From: Metaphire vulgaris
Taxonomy: Eukaryota; Annelida; Clitellata; Crassiclitellata; Megascolecidae
DNA length: 64,000 nt
Direction: 5' to 3'
Assembly: GCA_018105865.1 (NCBI GenBank)
Contig: CM030842.1
Location: forward strand, 12,425,867 to 12,489,866
Within the stretch, counting starts at the first letter, position 1; the number at the start of each line of letters is the position of its first letter. Position numbers and translations under genes: made by a program. Below are positions 10,332 through 19,229 of this stretch, piece after piece. The notes under the pieces are model-generated. The model did no database searches, was not told where the DNA came from, and saw only the letters and a program-made list of their open reading frames with translations.

Positions 10332-10829
10332 GTGTGAGTGAGTGTGAGTTAGCGAAGTTAGGGCCTAGTGAGCGATTATCTCACATGTTTAAATTGTGTG
10401 TTCGAATTCAATTGAATCCGACAAGGATCGTTTCTATCAGAGTGCCGTTTTACCTACAGTAGGCCTACACCGAACAACTCTGCAGCAGCCACATGCTTTG
10501 TTTGTCTACCTGGATGTCCGCATACTTTGCCTACCTGGATGTCCGCATACTTTGCCTACCTGGATGTCCGCATACTTTGCCTACCTGGATGTCCTGATTT
10601 CGTAGCTGTTCGTGCTCTCGTCTCCTATGTCGGGAGATTGTCTTTTCATCCGCGAAGTCTTCTTCGGACTTCGTTCCGCTCCAATGGAGCCTTTAAGTGA
10701 TTCGAAGAACTGATCGATCGTTTCCCACCAGAGACTTCCCGATGCCTCGACTCCGCCATTTCCGCTTGAAACTCCGAAGACGATTACAAGAGTGACGATA
10801 GTCAGACACCAGACACAGTTCGACGACAT
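1..10829 (-). CDS. GH65-like secreted glucosidase of the PGGHG/ATHL1 family, C-terminus beyond left edge
   Basis: Nine coding exons join in consistent phase: 10829-10585, 8940-8741, 5450-5340, 4851-4641, 3872-3708, 2185-1805, 1318-984, 476-264 and 114-1, giving about 658 residues. Family features seen: LPTLYDGR and GNGYIGT (residues 107-131), N-G-hydrophobic plus SASHRAKIP (about 145-157), IYAHQKF near 203-209, GHVMWDNE with D414, the LRYR stretch ending at R438, FPW 459-461, GPDELH with E556 and KQADAV 627-632. In the human enzyme, which removes glucose from glucosylgalactosyl-hydroxylysine of collagen, the Asp and Glu at the D414 and E556 positions are reported as catalytic; the third catalytic Glu would lie past base 1. 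Unlike the human protein, this one starts with a signal peptide, has a furin-like site RMKR (60-63) and six N-glycosylation sequons (N165, N239, N296, N483, N560, N641), so it is probably secreted. Family assignment is strong; the substrate is inferred from the family. Confidence 0.88.
264..476 (-). CDS. GH65-like gene, coding exon 8 (catalytic Glu)
   Basis: It encodes residues 550-620 and starts GITGPDELH, the GH65 motif whose glutamate (E556) is the general acid; human ATHL1 has SPDEYH here. Acceptor cttaaaag|GTATAAC, donor TCCAG|GTAATA, phase 1. It continues IPFDYTKRIHYQFKGFDP, also conserved in the family. Confidence 0.9.
984..1318 (-). CDS. GH65-like gene, coding exon 7
   Basis: It encodes residues 439-549. 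GCPGIHFPW and GAELSPD match the family. The next conserved strand, Q-E-(V/I)-H-V-N-G in ATHL1 relatives, reads SRVFVTA here (490-496), an odd substitution. A proline-rich insertion with sequon NCT (N483) precedes it. Acceptor gttacctag|GAG; donor AACG|GTAACG, phase 1. Confidence 0.9.
1690..1752. repeat. (GAT/GAC)n microsatellite
   Basis: Runs of GAC and GAT triplets in the intron between exons 6 and 7 of the GH65-like gene. Confidence 0.9.
1805..2185 (-). CDS. GH65-like gene, coding exon 6 (catalytic Asp)
   Basis: It encodes residues 312-437. It carries DYQGHVMWDNEVYIMP with D414, matching the tryptophan-aspartate motif of the GH65 (alpha/alpha)6 barrel, and ends at NQLRYR, a family signature before the next helix. 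The acceptor TATAG|ACAG is formed by the end of a (TA)n microsatellite with no pyrimidine tract. The donor is TACAG|GTGACG, phase 2. Confidence 0.9.
2186..2250. repeat. (TA)n and (TACA)n microsatellite abutting exon 6
   Basis: Alternating TA, with TACA units farther out, runs up to the acceptor AG of exon 6 on the minus strand, replacing the usual polypyrimidine tract. Confidence 0.9.
2245..2540 (+). mobile_element. CR1/L2-type LINE relic, reverse transcriptase 3' part
   Basis: The plus-strand translation contains LDYCNSL, NSAARHVSR, HITPILQTFHWVPV and RIIFRM, the thumb-side signature of CR1/L2 reverse transcriptases. It is heavily 5' truncated, sits antisense in an intron of the GH65-like gene and starts beside a (TA/TACA) microsatellite. 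Confidence 0.85.
2557..3387. mobile_element. 831-bp MITE with GGTGTAA/TTACACC arrays
   Basis: The outer ends are inverted: CACAGAGAAAAAAGTTGTGTAACG at the left and the complement of a near-identical end at 3360-3387. The interior repeats TTGGTGTAA or TTACACCAA many times at 2570-2830, and two copies of a terminal block (around 3220-3290 and 3319-3387) stand in tandem. Superfamily unknown. Confidence 0.7.
3390..3515 (-). mobile_element. RTE-like LINE relic, RT C-terminus
   Basis: On the minus strand the translation gives NWMGHIMRGDSLLREIIEG (one short frame change) followed by a basic GEKTKG stretch. This is the C-terminal region of RTE-like reverse transcriptases and is shared with 22110-22250. 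Confidence 0.6.
3708..3872 (-). CDS. GH65-like gene, coding exon 5
   Basis: It encodes residues 257-310, ending in the beta-strand-rich stretch EVNIFYMLPLRQISIS. The start at cttttgctag|GCAG was chosen because it is the only acceptor with a pyrimidine tract that matches the phase-2 donor of exon 4. The donor is GCAAG|GTAAAT, phase 2. Sequon NYT is at N296. Confidence 0.82.
4398..4516. repeat. (AAT)n microsatellite
   Basis: About 39 triplets, interrupted once by AGT units. Intronic in the GH65-like gene; the long poly-Asn or poly-Leu frames here are artefacts. Confidence 0.97.
4641..4851 (-). CDS. GH65-like gene, coding exon 4
   Basis: It encodes residues 186-255, including YAHQKFIRL, the counterpart of the YAHR segment of ATHL1 proteins, and sequon WNTS. 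The acceptor is atactgtag|GT (phase 1) and the donor AACTG|GTCAGT (phase 2). An alternative acceptor nine bases downstream (ttactacag) would delete three residues. Confidence 0.87.
5340..5450 (-). CDS. GH65-like gene, coding exon 3
   Basis: Acceptor ttgtattccag|GTGCG and donor GGGACG|GTGAGC are both strong. It encodes residues 149-186 beginning SASHRAKIP, the segment that in this family follows the N-G-hydrophobic motif. It is in phase 1 at both ends and carries sequon N165. Confidence 0.9.
5698..5882. mobile_element. hAT-like MITE, TAGATTAAACACTG family, copy 1
   Basis: CAGTGTTTAATCTA at the left and TAGATTAAACACTG at the right are inverted repeats. They are flanked by a perfect 8-bp target duplication tattacag (5690-5697 and 5883-5890), as expected of hAT elements. 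Confidence 0.93.
6353..6535. mobile_element. hAT-like MITE, G/C-strand biased family
   Basis: It starts CAGGTATAATTT, ends GAAATATCCCTG and is flanked by a perfect 8-bp duplication gttctaac (6345-6352 and 6536-6543). The interior is C-rich with repeated gaggtcgacaccc. A relative lies at 27011-27337. Confidence 0.9.
6840..6966. repeat. imperfect minisatellite, cctcgtccttgg units
   Basis: Roughly 20-30-bp degenerate units built on CCTCGTCCTTGGAGGGTCGG and CCTTATCCTCGTCC recur across the segment. Confidence 0.8.
6960..7893 (-). mobile_element. composite hAT-containing repeat, inverted and truncated copy
   Basis: It reads in reverse as the flank plus hAT element found at 26.8, 38.7 and 43 kb. 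The hAT end tttgggaaacactg is at 7881-7893 and the shared flank gcaatttagcttaatgaatatg is at 6999-7020, interrupted by a (TTA)n tract (7026-7079). Confidence 0.8.
7026..7079. repeat. (TTA)n microsatellite
   Basis: Eighteen or so ATT triplets inside the flank of the composite repeat; other copies of the same flank have few or none. Confidence 0.95.
8545..8735. mobile_element. pogo/mariner-like MITE, copy 1 (TA target site)
   Basis: Inverted ends TACAGTAGAACTT and AAGTTCTACTGTA lie between TA dinucleotides, with an inner CGTTATAAC-type motif at both ends. The family is shared with 22383-22562 and 51669-51849. It lies in intron 1 of the GH65-like gene, starting six bases downstream of the exon 2 donor. 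Confidence 0.85.
8741..8940 (-). CDS. GH65-like gene, coding exon 2
   Basis: It encodes residues 82-148, including LPTLYDGR and GNGYIGT, which open the N-terminal beta-sandwich of this family. The acceptor agCAG|T has no clear pyrimidine tract, so the exact start is the weakest boundary in the model. It was chosen because it alone fits the phase-2 donor of exon 1. The donor is GTAAG followed directly by a transposon end. Confidence 0.8.
9015..9310 (+). mobile_element. tRNA-derived SINE, family A
   Basis: A pol III-like A box around gtggtaacagcgctgg (9040) and a B box gGGTTCAATTAT (9079) lie about 35 bp apart, as in a tRNA head, followed by about 220 bp of unrelated body. The cloverleaf is not intact. 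Confidence 0.6.
9530..9910 (+). mobile_element. CR1/L2-type LINE 3' end
   Basis: The translation around 9536 gives YRLWNDLPSEIRKI, then TPQTFRKQIKTILFKKSYG, the conserved C-terminus of CR1/L2 ORF2. It ends near gcgctatagaaat, the usual 3' tail of these elements. Confidence 0.75.
10230..10331. repeat. (ATTG)n microsatellite
   Basis: About 24 tandem ATTG units with one ATTGCTTG variant, in intron 1 of the GH65-like gene. Confidence 0.95.
10506..10594 (-). repeat. 25-bp minisatellite spanning the exon 1 splice donor
   Basis: Three full 25-bp units (10506-10530, 10531-10555, 10556-10580) plus a 14-bp partial unit to 10594 are essentially identical. On the minus strand each unit contains CATCCAG|GTAGGC, so four equivalent 5' splice sites stand in tandem (exon ends 10585, 10560, 10535, 10510). 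Confidence 0.95.
10585..10829 (-). CDS. GH65-like gene, coding exon 1 (signal peptide and propeptide)
   Basis: The ATG is at 10829-10827 in a good context (gaaaATG); reading further upstream in frame gives GTG and no earlier ATG. Residues 1-26 are a classic signal peptide with the hydrophobic core CLTIVTLVIVFGV. Residues 32-47 are aromatic and acidic (SLWWETIDQFFESLKG). RMKR at 60-63 fits a furin site. The exon ends in phase 2 at CCAG|GTAGGC. This donor is the first of four copies in a 25-bp tandem repeat; the downstream copies would add an immediate in-frame TAG. Confidence 0.85.
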
Positions 10830-11410
10830 TTTCACATACAGACGAATAATAACTGATGTCTAATAGTGGTAAAAAATTAATCCCGATTACTGAAAATTCG
10901 ATAAAGACGATAAAGGCTCTGCTAACAGCGTTGCTTTTACCGTCAGCACTTCAAGGTAATTTTACCGTCATTGGTTGACACCTGTAGGCTATACTGAAGA
11001 AGGCGTCACCGATTGGAGCAGGTATTTTTCACATCGTTCGAATCGGTGACGATTTTATAAACATCCATTCGCAGCCGAATACCAACAGATTTTCTAATCT
11101 ACCTGCATTTGTAATCTCAACTCACTCATCTCAACTCACTCATCGCCGATCGAAGGTGATCAGCAGCCGAAAATAATCAAGAACCTCCGCGAGACAATCG
11201 TGGACAACGAGCGACGCAGACTGGTCATGGTGTATTCCCGTGCGGTCTCACGCGAATATCCAAACGCTTCGCTTCGAATCTTCGATCGCTGCCAGCCAGC
11301 GGCCAGCGGTTTGAGAAATCACTTTCGAGACTGATTTTGAAATACGAAGTGCTAAAATCGAGTTAATTATCGTGTAGAAACCTGCGTTGGACCTGTCGAA
11401 AACGTCATGG
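10830..11410. promoter_or_regulatory. upstream region of the GH65-like gene, possible bidirectional promoter
   Basis: This is non-repetitive sequence upstream of the signal-peptide exon. A perfect 11-bp dyad, CGTCACCGATT (11004-11014) and AATCGGTGACG (11041-11051), brackets a 26-bp spacer. A CCAAT-like ATTGGTTG (reading plus) lies near 10970. On the plus strand, cgtcATG|GTAAGC near 11405 could be a divergent first exon. No TATA box is convincing. Confidence 0.35.
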
Positions 11411-11905
11411 TAAGCCCGTATTTCTTCAAATTCTGTTGATCGGATCTATGGTCGAACGCACATTTGAATATTATAATGGCGTAGCATTGGAGGACGGAGT
11501 TAGGTTATCGCACCTGTGTCGGTAGTCGGTACACTCTCTTGTCAGCTGCCTACAGGCAACGCAGGCCGAGTCACGTGTCGTTCTTCTACCTTTACTAAAC
11601 AACCGGCCGACGGAGTGTTTGTTTAAACATAAATAAAATTCATGTCGCTCAATTTTAGGGTAGGGCAAGTGTTACTCATGCTAAACTAAATTCAGCTGAA
11701 AGTTCACGTTGACTAAGACTTTTCGGCCACGTAGCAACTATGGCTGTCCAAAGACACTCCAGCAAACGCTGCCTAAGACATTTCGGACTCCTGAACATTT
11801 ACCCGGATGAATCAAATGTCCTGTGACACCTACCGAGTCATGTTACGCATGCCAAAATAAAATCTTTGTCTAAAGAGAGATAGGCCTACTTAACGACAAT
11901 AACTC
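11411..11905. other. unique sequence, no gene seen
   Basis: Short frames only. It has a few ctaagacttttcgg / ctaagacatttcgg direct repeats (11715 and 11773) and no recognisable family. Confidence 0.4.

Positions 11906-11907
<2 letters not shown>

Positions 11908-11982
<75 letters not shown>
11908..11982. repeat. (CT)n microsatellite
   Basis: About 37 uninterrupted CT units. Confidence 0.97.
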
Positions 11983-11984
<2 letters not shown>

Positions 11985-11986
<2 letters not shown>

Positions 11987-13035
11987 TTGACAGTCTCTCC
12001 AATCCTATTTTGCCAAACTAATAAGAGACTTATTTGCATATTAATGCTAAGTGCCAGCCAATCTCTTATACCAGTAAAGTAGCTTCCTCCCCATTGAAAT
12101 GGAAAATGAACCATTACCGGTAGTGATGTTGCTAAGATAGTAACGAGACAAGAACACGACAAGAACAAGAAGAGAATCGGCCTATCAAGACAACAAGCTC
12201 CTAATATACTGTAAGTTGTAGCTTTCTTTTGAACGCAGATAAATAAATAGGCCTACTGGGACTATACAAGTGTCCAGACCATCATTGACAACTCGTTATC
12301 CTTAGATGGATCAACGGACTTGGGACATGATTGGCGCAATTGTTTTAAGATTATAACAAGACTGTCCTTGTGTCTACGATATCATTTTCAATATCATTTG
12401 GAAGATAGCAATAAATCTTGAGGTTTATATAAAGTAGCTTTTCTGGGACACATAGAAAATTCCTAATGTCTTTACGAGAAACGCTACAGAAAATCGTAGA
12501 TGGTGATTAGCACTTGGAGTGAGATGTGGTCAAAGGTGAGCGCGAAAAATGACAGGAACAGAAAAAGGTCGGCACCCATGAAAGAATATCAGAGGCGGTC
12601 CTTCTTTCTGACCTCTGCTACCGGTCAGCTCATCTCTTTGGAATATCATATCATTGACTTTATAATCATTTTATTGTCATTTGTTTAGAAATTTGTGTGG
12701 GGTGAGTGGCTGACTTGAAACTGTATATCAGACTAGAATTAATTACATGTTTCTTGCATTAAGTTAAGCGCACCAAATGCGTAATGTCCGCAAAATACTT
12801 AAGATCAAAAGTGTAATTGATGTAGCTACGTCATTTTATTCAATCACTAAGAGGTCTAGCCCCTCGACCAATGTTTCCTCTAATGTTAGTATTCTGTGGG
12901 CGCATGAAATTTCTTGTGTGCAAAATTATACATGGAAAGTCAACTTCCGTGCGCTCCCAGAATTTGTACGAAATTAACATTGCTTATTTGCTAACAAGCT
13001 AATACGTCTCAGAACACTGTTATCTGCTAGTGATC
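11985..13035. other. AT-rich intergenic sequence, no gene seen
   Basis: No frame has domain-like content. The stretch near 12850-13035 resembles 26320-26480 (both contain ggaaagtcaacttc and gctaatacgtctcagaacact), so it is part of an interspersed repeat. Confidence 0.5.
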
Positions 13036-13394
13036 CACTTTTTACAATTTTCCCTACCACAATGTCACAAGCCTTAAAAGTTGTAAGTAGACTTAGGCTT
13101 CAAGAAATTTATATGCATGCAATCATTCATACATTCATTCATTCATACATTCATTCATTCATCCATTCATTCACTCATTCATTCATGGACAATTTCTATA
13201 GCGCTGTAGCAAGGCTGAGGCCTACAACAAAAGCGCTTTGACATCTCAACAACTATACACAGCTTGTATTAAAATGATTAGTGTCTTCTGGAGCTTTTAT
13301 CCAATTTTAGACCACACTAAGTTTGCAGGATCGCGGCATGTTACAAAGCCGCAGACGTGAGCCGCACAGTTCCAAAAAGTTTGGGAAACCCTGG
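13036..13394 (+). mobile_element. hAT-like element of the gggtcgcg family, partial
   Basis: It contains accacaatgtcacaag and cttaggcttcaagaaattta as in the 26.8 kb copy, an (ATTC)n expansion at 13124-13186, and the hAT terminus tttgggaaaccctg ending at 13394. Confidence 0.75.
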
Positions 13395-13399
13395 CTTAC

Positions 13400-14285
13400 T
13401 CTTCTTATACTGAGCTCACTCAATCTGTAGACAATGTAATTCCAACTCTTCGGGATTGGATGTTTTCCAATAGACTTATATGACTGAACCCTTGATAAAA
13501 CTCAACTTATCTGGCTTGGTACTAAACATCTGCTTTCAAAAATTGATTATGACTTACTGAACTCTCTCTTTCCTAATCTATCTTTCTCAAATTGTATCAA
13601 AAACCTTTTTTATTTACTTTGACAGTAATTTGACCTTCAAAGAGCACTTTGCTAGACTCTCTCGATCCTGATTTTACCAACTTAGGCAAATTAGGGTTAT
13701 TCGTTCTTATTCTCTTTATCTTTTAGCCAAATCTCTGGTTCATGCTTTTGAAAAGTAGGTTAGACTATTGCAATTCTCTTTATCTTGGCCTGCCCAAAAG
13801 CTTACTTTCCACTCTGCAATCTGTCCTAAATGCTGCGGCTCGTCTCACTGTGGCTAAAGCTCCTCGCTTCTCTAGCATCTCAGACTTTATATGGGTTTTT
13901 ACCCTCCACTGGCTTCCAATTTCTGAAAAGCATTAAATTCAAACAAGTAATTATTGTTTCCGCAGCACTTCGAGGTCAGGCACCATCTTACATTACTGAG
14001 CTTTTTCAAATCACCCTCTTCTGCTGCTCATCGCCTGCTCCGCTCCACTGATCAGAAGAATGTTTATGTCCCCAGATCACGCACTGCTCTTACCCAGCGT
14101 CGGGCTTTTGCAGTGACTGGACCCTCCCCTATGGAATGCCTTAAACCCATCCATTCGGGAATCACTTCTTACTCCTCGCTCTGCTCAATGCGACAGCTGA
14201 AGTCTCATTACTTTACCCTGCGACTCCAATGCTCTTGAGCTGTTCCAATGAGTAGAAATAGAAGAGGCGCTATACAAATGTCACA
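13400..14285 (+). mobile_element. CR1/L2-type LINE relic, reverse transcriptase
   Basis: Frame-shifted pieces read in order WMFSNRL, KTQLIWLGTKH, FDSNLTFKEHFARLSRS, SRLDYCNSLYLGLPKSLL, NAAARLTVAKAPR, LHWLPI, GQAPSYI and RRAFAVTGPS. That is the palm, thumb and C-terminal order of CR1/L2 reverse transcriptase. It ends in gcgctatacaaatgtcacattacattac. It is broken by several frameshifts and stops and is non-functional. Confidence 0.9.
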
Positions 14286-14689
14286 TTACATTACATTATA
14301 GCACTTTTATAAATTAACAGATAATTCTATAGGAATAGAAAATGTCTAACTTTAATTTAATCTATATTTTGTTACAAATATTTATATGATATGCTTGATA
14401 ATTTTATTTAAATTTCAGTTGTGAAGCTAATGTCTTCATTTATGTCTTATCATTATAATTATATGGCCTAATGGTTACTTTCATGCGGGATCCATGATCC
14501 CTTCAGTAGCCATTTTTTATTTCTTTCTCAATCTTCCTCTGAGTAGATAGGGCCTACTATGTTATTATTAGATAAGTATATGGGCTTATGTATATGTTAT
14601 TCTGTTTATCTTTTTATAGAAATTGTGGAGAAATTATGGAAAAAGAAATAAAGATGTCATGTCATGTCAATACTTCGCATTGACGCAAG

Positions 14690-16000
14690 GAAGCCATTTT
14701 GCTCTGAAACTCCCCTAAAAAGGAATCTCTTTCTCGCTGAGTGTGAACCTAGCGGTTAAGCGATTTTGCCATACTTATAAGATTTTTTGGGCGCGTAACA
14801 AAGGTATGTTCCTGACAACGTTTTAAGAGATAATTTTCAAGAAATTTCAAATTTATTTCTCCCATTTTGTCTTATTTGGCAAAAATATGAATAATTCTGC
14901 CTAATATATTTGCAATATTTTGATTCGAATGGAATCAGAGCTTTTGTTTTGCCAGTTATTCAAAACTCAGAAGATTCCTTGCAACCAACGTTCACCAGAT
15001 GGCGAAAGTGGCGAAATGCATTTTTGATATTACATGCTATTATTAGGGTCGCGACACGTTACAAAAGCGCTAGAGTGGACCGATGTTTAGGAAACCCTGC
15101 TCTAATTGTTTCCTTCTTATGTTCTTCAACATATTTATTAAGCTAAATTGCGGTTCACAGTTTCAACAGTTTACACTGAATGTCAGACGTGTTCCTCATA
15201 TAATATCCATTCAATTCGCTAGATCTTGAAACTGTTCACAATCAAGGGCAACCACGAACTCTTAAGTGTAGTGTATGTTCATTTTCATTTCAAACATAGG
15301 CGTAAAGTTTTATTAGGCCTCTAGGCGCAAGCCCCCATTTTTGAGAGGTTACCACAGGGAATGGGGAAGGTGCAGGGCTCGGCTCTTCCCACTTTTTCTT
15401 TTATTACGTTTACACCAATAATTTTGAAATCTCTATTTTAAAACATTTCTATTGCTGGCTTTCTGCTCTTTTAATTTGAATTTTGGAACCTCGTGCTTTG
15501 CCAAATTATTAAATAAAAGACCTTTCGTCAAGAGTCTAGACCAGAAGTTAATAATTGTACGGAACCGTTACAAGTTCACCAGGCCTGCGGAGAGGGGGGT
15601 GCAGCCGGTACATTGTACCGGGGCCCATTGAGGTTTTAGGGGCCCGCAGCCGGTGATAATGATGTATTACCATAAGTGAAAAAGTTTTTTTTTGTTTTTG
15701 CTCGTCAGGTTTTTCGGAGACTTGATAAATTTTTTTCAGGGCCCACAATTTTTTTGAATCTGAACCGTGATCTGAATTTCTCTCGAGCAATTTGGAACCA
15801 GACAACAAACATTGAATCTTTATCAATAATTGTAAGTAATTGTACGTGACACTAATAATTGACCGTACAGTACGTGTATGATATGAAAGCAATGGAACAA
15901 AAATCAAAAATGTGTGCGCTCCATTGTTTCCTTTGTGCGCTTGCCTTTCTAACCTCTAAAAAATTCCTTTTGCACATTTGTTTTTCCGGTACAGCTTAGA
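14690..16000 (+). mobile_element. composite hAT-containing repeat block, copy
   Basis: It holds the 3' half of the gggtcgcg hAT element (to about 15100), then the shared flank attaagctaaattgcggttcac, a GGCGTAAA repeat (15297-15415) and the segment ending cgctccattgtttcc...gcttagaga. The same order occurs at 26835-28370 and 42835-44190. Confidence 0.8.
15579..15805. mobile_element. hAT-like MITE CAGGCCTGCGGAGAG, inserted in the composite block
   Basis: CAGGCCTGCGGAGAGG at the left and TTTCTCTCGAGCAATTTGG at the right resemble the ends of the 59.7 kb element. The insertion interrupts a segment that is continuous at 44030. Confidence 0.6.
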
Positions 16001-16535
16001 GAGAACATTGCCCTCAACCCAAGATAAAATCCGCACAATCGATTATTGCATTATATTGAGTCGTCCCAGTACATTTTTGTAGAAACAGCAGTATTTGTTA
16101 CTCATTAACATTTCGCTAGATGGCGGCACAAGTTGTCAAAGTAAAAGTGGCGGAAATTCGTCGAATGTTTTAGATTTGACTTGAACTGTTTTAAAAAAGT
16201 CAAACTGCAACTGATATTTTTATTATTTGCGGATCCCATGAAAGGCCATCTAATAAAAAAATCATAGATTTGTGAATAGATTAATTAATTATCAATAGTA
16301 AGTCGCAACTTCTACCAAAATGTCTGTGTCTGTGTTATATGTTAATTAAGATAAACCGCCTATATCACAGTCGAAAGCTTGCTTTTGTAATAAAAATGCG
16401 ATGTATTCATTTCCTACGTATAATGTTGACAAGGAAATTGTTTTAGTTGCTTCTGAGAAATATTTTCTAAATATAAATGATAAGTTTGACAACCACTTTA
16501 AACTTGATTATAATGGAAACTCAGGTTAGGTTCGA
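16001..16535. other. AT-rich intergenic sequence, no gene seen
   Basis: No convincing frame. Nothing recognisable beyond short AT-rich tracts. Confidence 0.4.
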
Positions 16536-16539
16536 AGAG

Positions 16540-16540
16540 T

Positions 16541-16600
<60 letters not shown>

Positions 16601-16634
16601 AGAGAAAGAAAGAGAGAAAGAGAAAGAGAGAGGA
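16540..16634. repeat. (GA)n microsatellite with GAAA variants
   Basis: A pure GA tract of about 28 units followed by degenerate GAAAGA units. Confidence 0.95.
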
Positions 16635-16639
16635 ATCTT

Positions 16640-17680
16640 TGAGAATGTTGGAAGCGTTCTCGATTGTACTAGTTTCTTTTCAAAGTAATATTAAAGTCTA
16701 GTACTCTAGTTTGTGAAATGATTGCACACATGTGAGCATTACTATCAAAAGTGAAAAGTACTTCACATCCAAATATTCTGTACAATTGACTATATATTAC
16801 AGTGTGAGCAATCGTGATATTTCGTTGCGTCCAGATCCGTCTCTGGTTGGAATTCAACCTTAAAACCACTGGTTTTCAACTGATCACTGTATCCTGTTCT
16901 GGGTTCTTGTTTCTTTTCGAAAATAATAGCTTCAGCAAAGACTAAACATCGGTTGAACTGTAGACTTCAGTTGAAACCAATCGCTTCTGGATCGAGCAGA
17001 TGTCCTTCAGCTACTTTTTCTCATCTGTCTGCTTTTCAATCGTCAGACATACCTACGTGTGGTCGTCATTTCAGACGCCCGTTGCCAGGGTCGCGACCCT
17101 TGACCTCGCATCTGCCCGGGTCAAGACTATATGTATCGCGTTGCGTTGACCCTCAACTGACGCGGGCGATGACCTCTGGTCGCCGACCCAAGCGTTCGTT
17201 TCTTTTGATGAACGTCGGGGTCGACAGGCAATGCCCCGTAGCGGTCATCTCACCTGTCCTCAGGTAATCGGCGTCTCTTTTCAAGTAAAGGACAGAAGAC
17301 GATCGCATCGGGTGTGATAAGGTCTGTCGTTGCTATTCGTTGGAAGCAGCTCATCGTGCTTACGATGTAAATGATAATTATTAAAATTCGCATGTGCTGA
17401 CCGTAGCAACGCACGCGGTGCAATTGTCCCAGTTCGTTTCGGACGGCATTTAGTTAAATTCTTGTGAATCGGGGGTCAGATGTGATTACAGGGAGCGTGA
17501 ACTCTGCCCTCCAACGGGTTACGGGGCAAAACATTTAGTGGTAATTATTAGAGAGAAAGTTCTAGAAACGCAATAAATGCTGCAATCGATGATCGTTTCT
17601 TATCAAAACCGAATAACGAGCAAATTCCGGATGAGATATGAATGATTGATCAGAGAATAGGTTACATAAAGAGAAAGAAT
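16640..17680. other. intergenic sequence, no gene seen
   Basis: 16950-17265 is moderately GC-rich, with an open frame on the plus strand that has no recognisable domain. 17080-17125 contains a gggtcgcgaccc palindrome. Confidence 0.4.
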
Positions 17681-17785
17681 TGCTATCACTGAACTTCTAT
17701 AGCGCCATTTTAGTAATACACTTGGCATCAGTCGATGGTCGTTCTAAATTTAAAGAGCGCGACGCCGACATACAAAAATCAGTGT

Positions 17786-17980
17786 GCAGTGTTTTATCCA
17801 CACCTGTTATGATGGAGATTCGCCTTCCCTCCCCCCCAACAAAAACCCTCCAAAGTCCCTCAGCACACAAAAAATTCAGCATTGACACAAATTTTTGCAT
17901 TGAACTATGTCTCTTCCCCTCCAGCCAAGTCATTTCTCCAAAGATCTGGAGTCTGGATAAAACATCGTCAGTGTGTGGTT
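17786..17980. mobile_element. hAT-like MITE, CAGTGTTTTATCCA family, copy 1
   Basis: CAGTGTTTTATCCA at the left and CTGGATAAAACATCGTCAGTG at the right are inverted. The interior matches 56157-56350 in reverse (ttgcattgaact, caagtcatttctcc). Confidence 0.75.
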
Positions 17981-18289
17981 TTTGAAGGCCGTTTTTCGCC
18001 GCAGAGACCAGAATTACAGGAACGAATCGTATCGTCAACTTTGAGTTTTACGTCTTCTCCGCAGTTCTTGGTTCATTGTGCTTAGGGCCTACGATCCTCT
18101 GCAGATTCTTACGCTTTGAATAAGTAACCAGGAGAACGTTTCGAGCGGTCCATTGTTTAAGCACTTGGCCATCTGGTCGGCCACACAGCTATTTCTAAGA
18201 CAGATAAACATTCAAGGAATAAGCAGATACGGTACTAATTTCGAAAGTGCAATATAAATTCACGAGATTTGCTTACCTAAGATTTTACT

Positions 18290-18370
18290 TACCTACTAAC
18301 ATACTTACTTACTGGTACGTCATCCGTCTTACTTACTTATTTATTTACTTACTTACTTACTTACTTACAC
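18290..18370. repeat. (TTAC)n microsatellite
   Basis: Degenerate then regular TTAC units. Confidence 0.85.
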
Positions 18371-18579
18371 GTCATGTAAGCAGCCTCTGCTTTTGGGGCC
18401 TTCGGTGTGTCATAATCTCGCTCTATGGCGCCACTTCGAACGCATAGAAGCATCGGTCGACCAATCGCAATCGCGCAAGATCCATGTCAAATCCAGATCA
18501 TGAGGCGCCGAAATCTCTAAATAAGTCCATCAACAACAACATGGAATCGATTCAGAAGTTTCGCCTCAGACTGCCTCTA

Positions 18580-18835
18580 GAACGAGTGAAAAATACAAGA
18601 ACGATGAAAGCGAGGGCCGCACACATTTTTCGGCATTTACATTAAATTTTTAAGTAGTTTCCGATTTTAACTAGCATTACAGTGCGTTATATTTATTAAT
18701 AAGCCAAGGTTAGTAAATATTAAAAACATCATTTCTAGGTGTGAAATAGAGTATCTTAGTGTCGGGGGCCGCACAAAGGGCTTCGCATGTGGCCCGCGAC
18801 CGCACTTTGCCCATCCCTGCTCTACAACGTGCAGA
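18580..18835. mobile_element. probable hAT-like element ending gcccatccctg
   Basis: gagggccgcacac at the left and the complement of cagggatgggcaaagtgcgg at 18806-18830 recall hAT ends with ggccgcac motifs. The family is not otherwise defined in this window. Confidence 0.4.
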
Positions 18836-19229
18836 TCGATATTCGTCATTTCGAATCTATTCTTGAGATTGCGCGAACATAATTTGCAATAAGGCATCTA
18901 GGTTCGAGCTCTCATTTTTTGTTAAGCTACCATAGGGAAAAGAAAGGTAGATGGGTTGGATCCCCCCACTTTTTCAATCCAAGTTAACGCCAATGTGTAC
19001 GAGAGTCAGAATGCGTTCATCTGTATCTACTGCGCTCTCTCTCTCGCTATTGAATCATCTTCAAGGCGACCTGCTAAGAGAAACTTAAATATTATAATTG
19101 ACTATGAAAAGAAGATAAAGACGATAAAGACGGTTGTTCTTCTCTTTCGAATCATCTTTGAATCGACTGTCGAAGCATCTCTTCGAACCGAAGACAAACA
19201 GATCAACGCTTTTTGGGGGTAATATTTTA

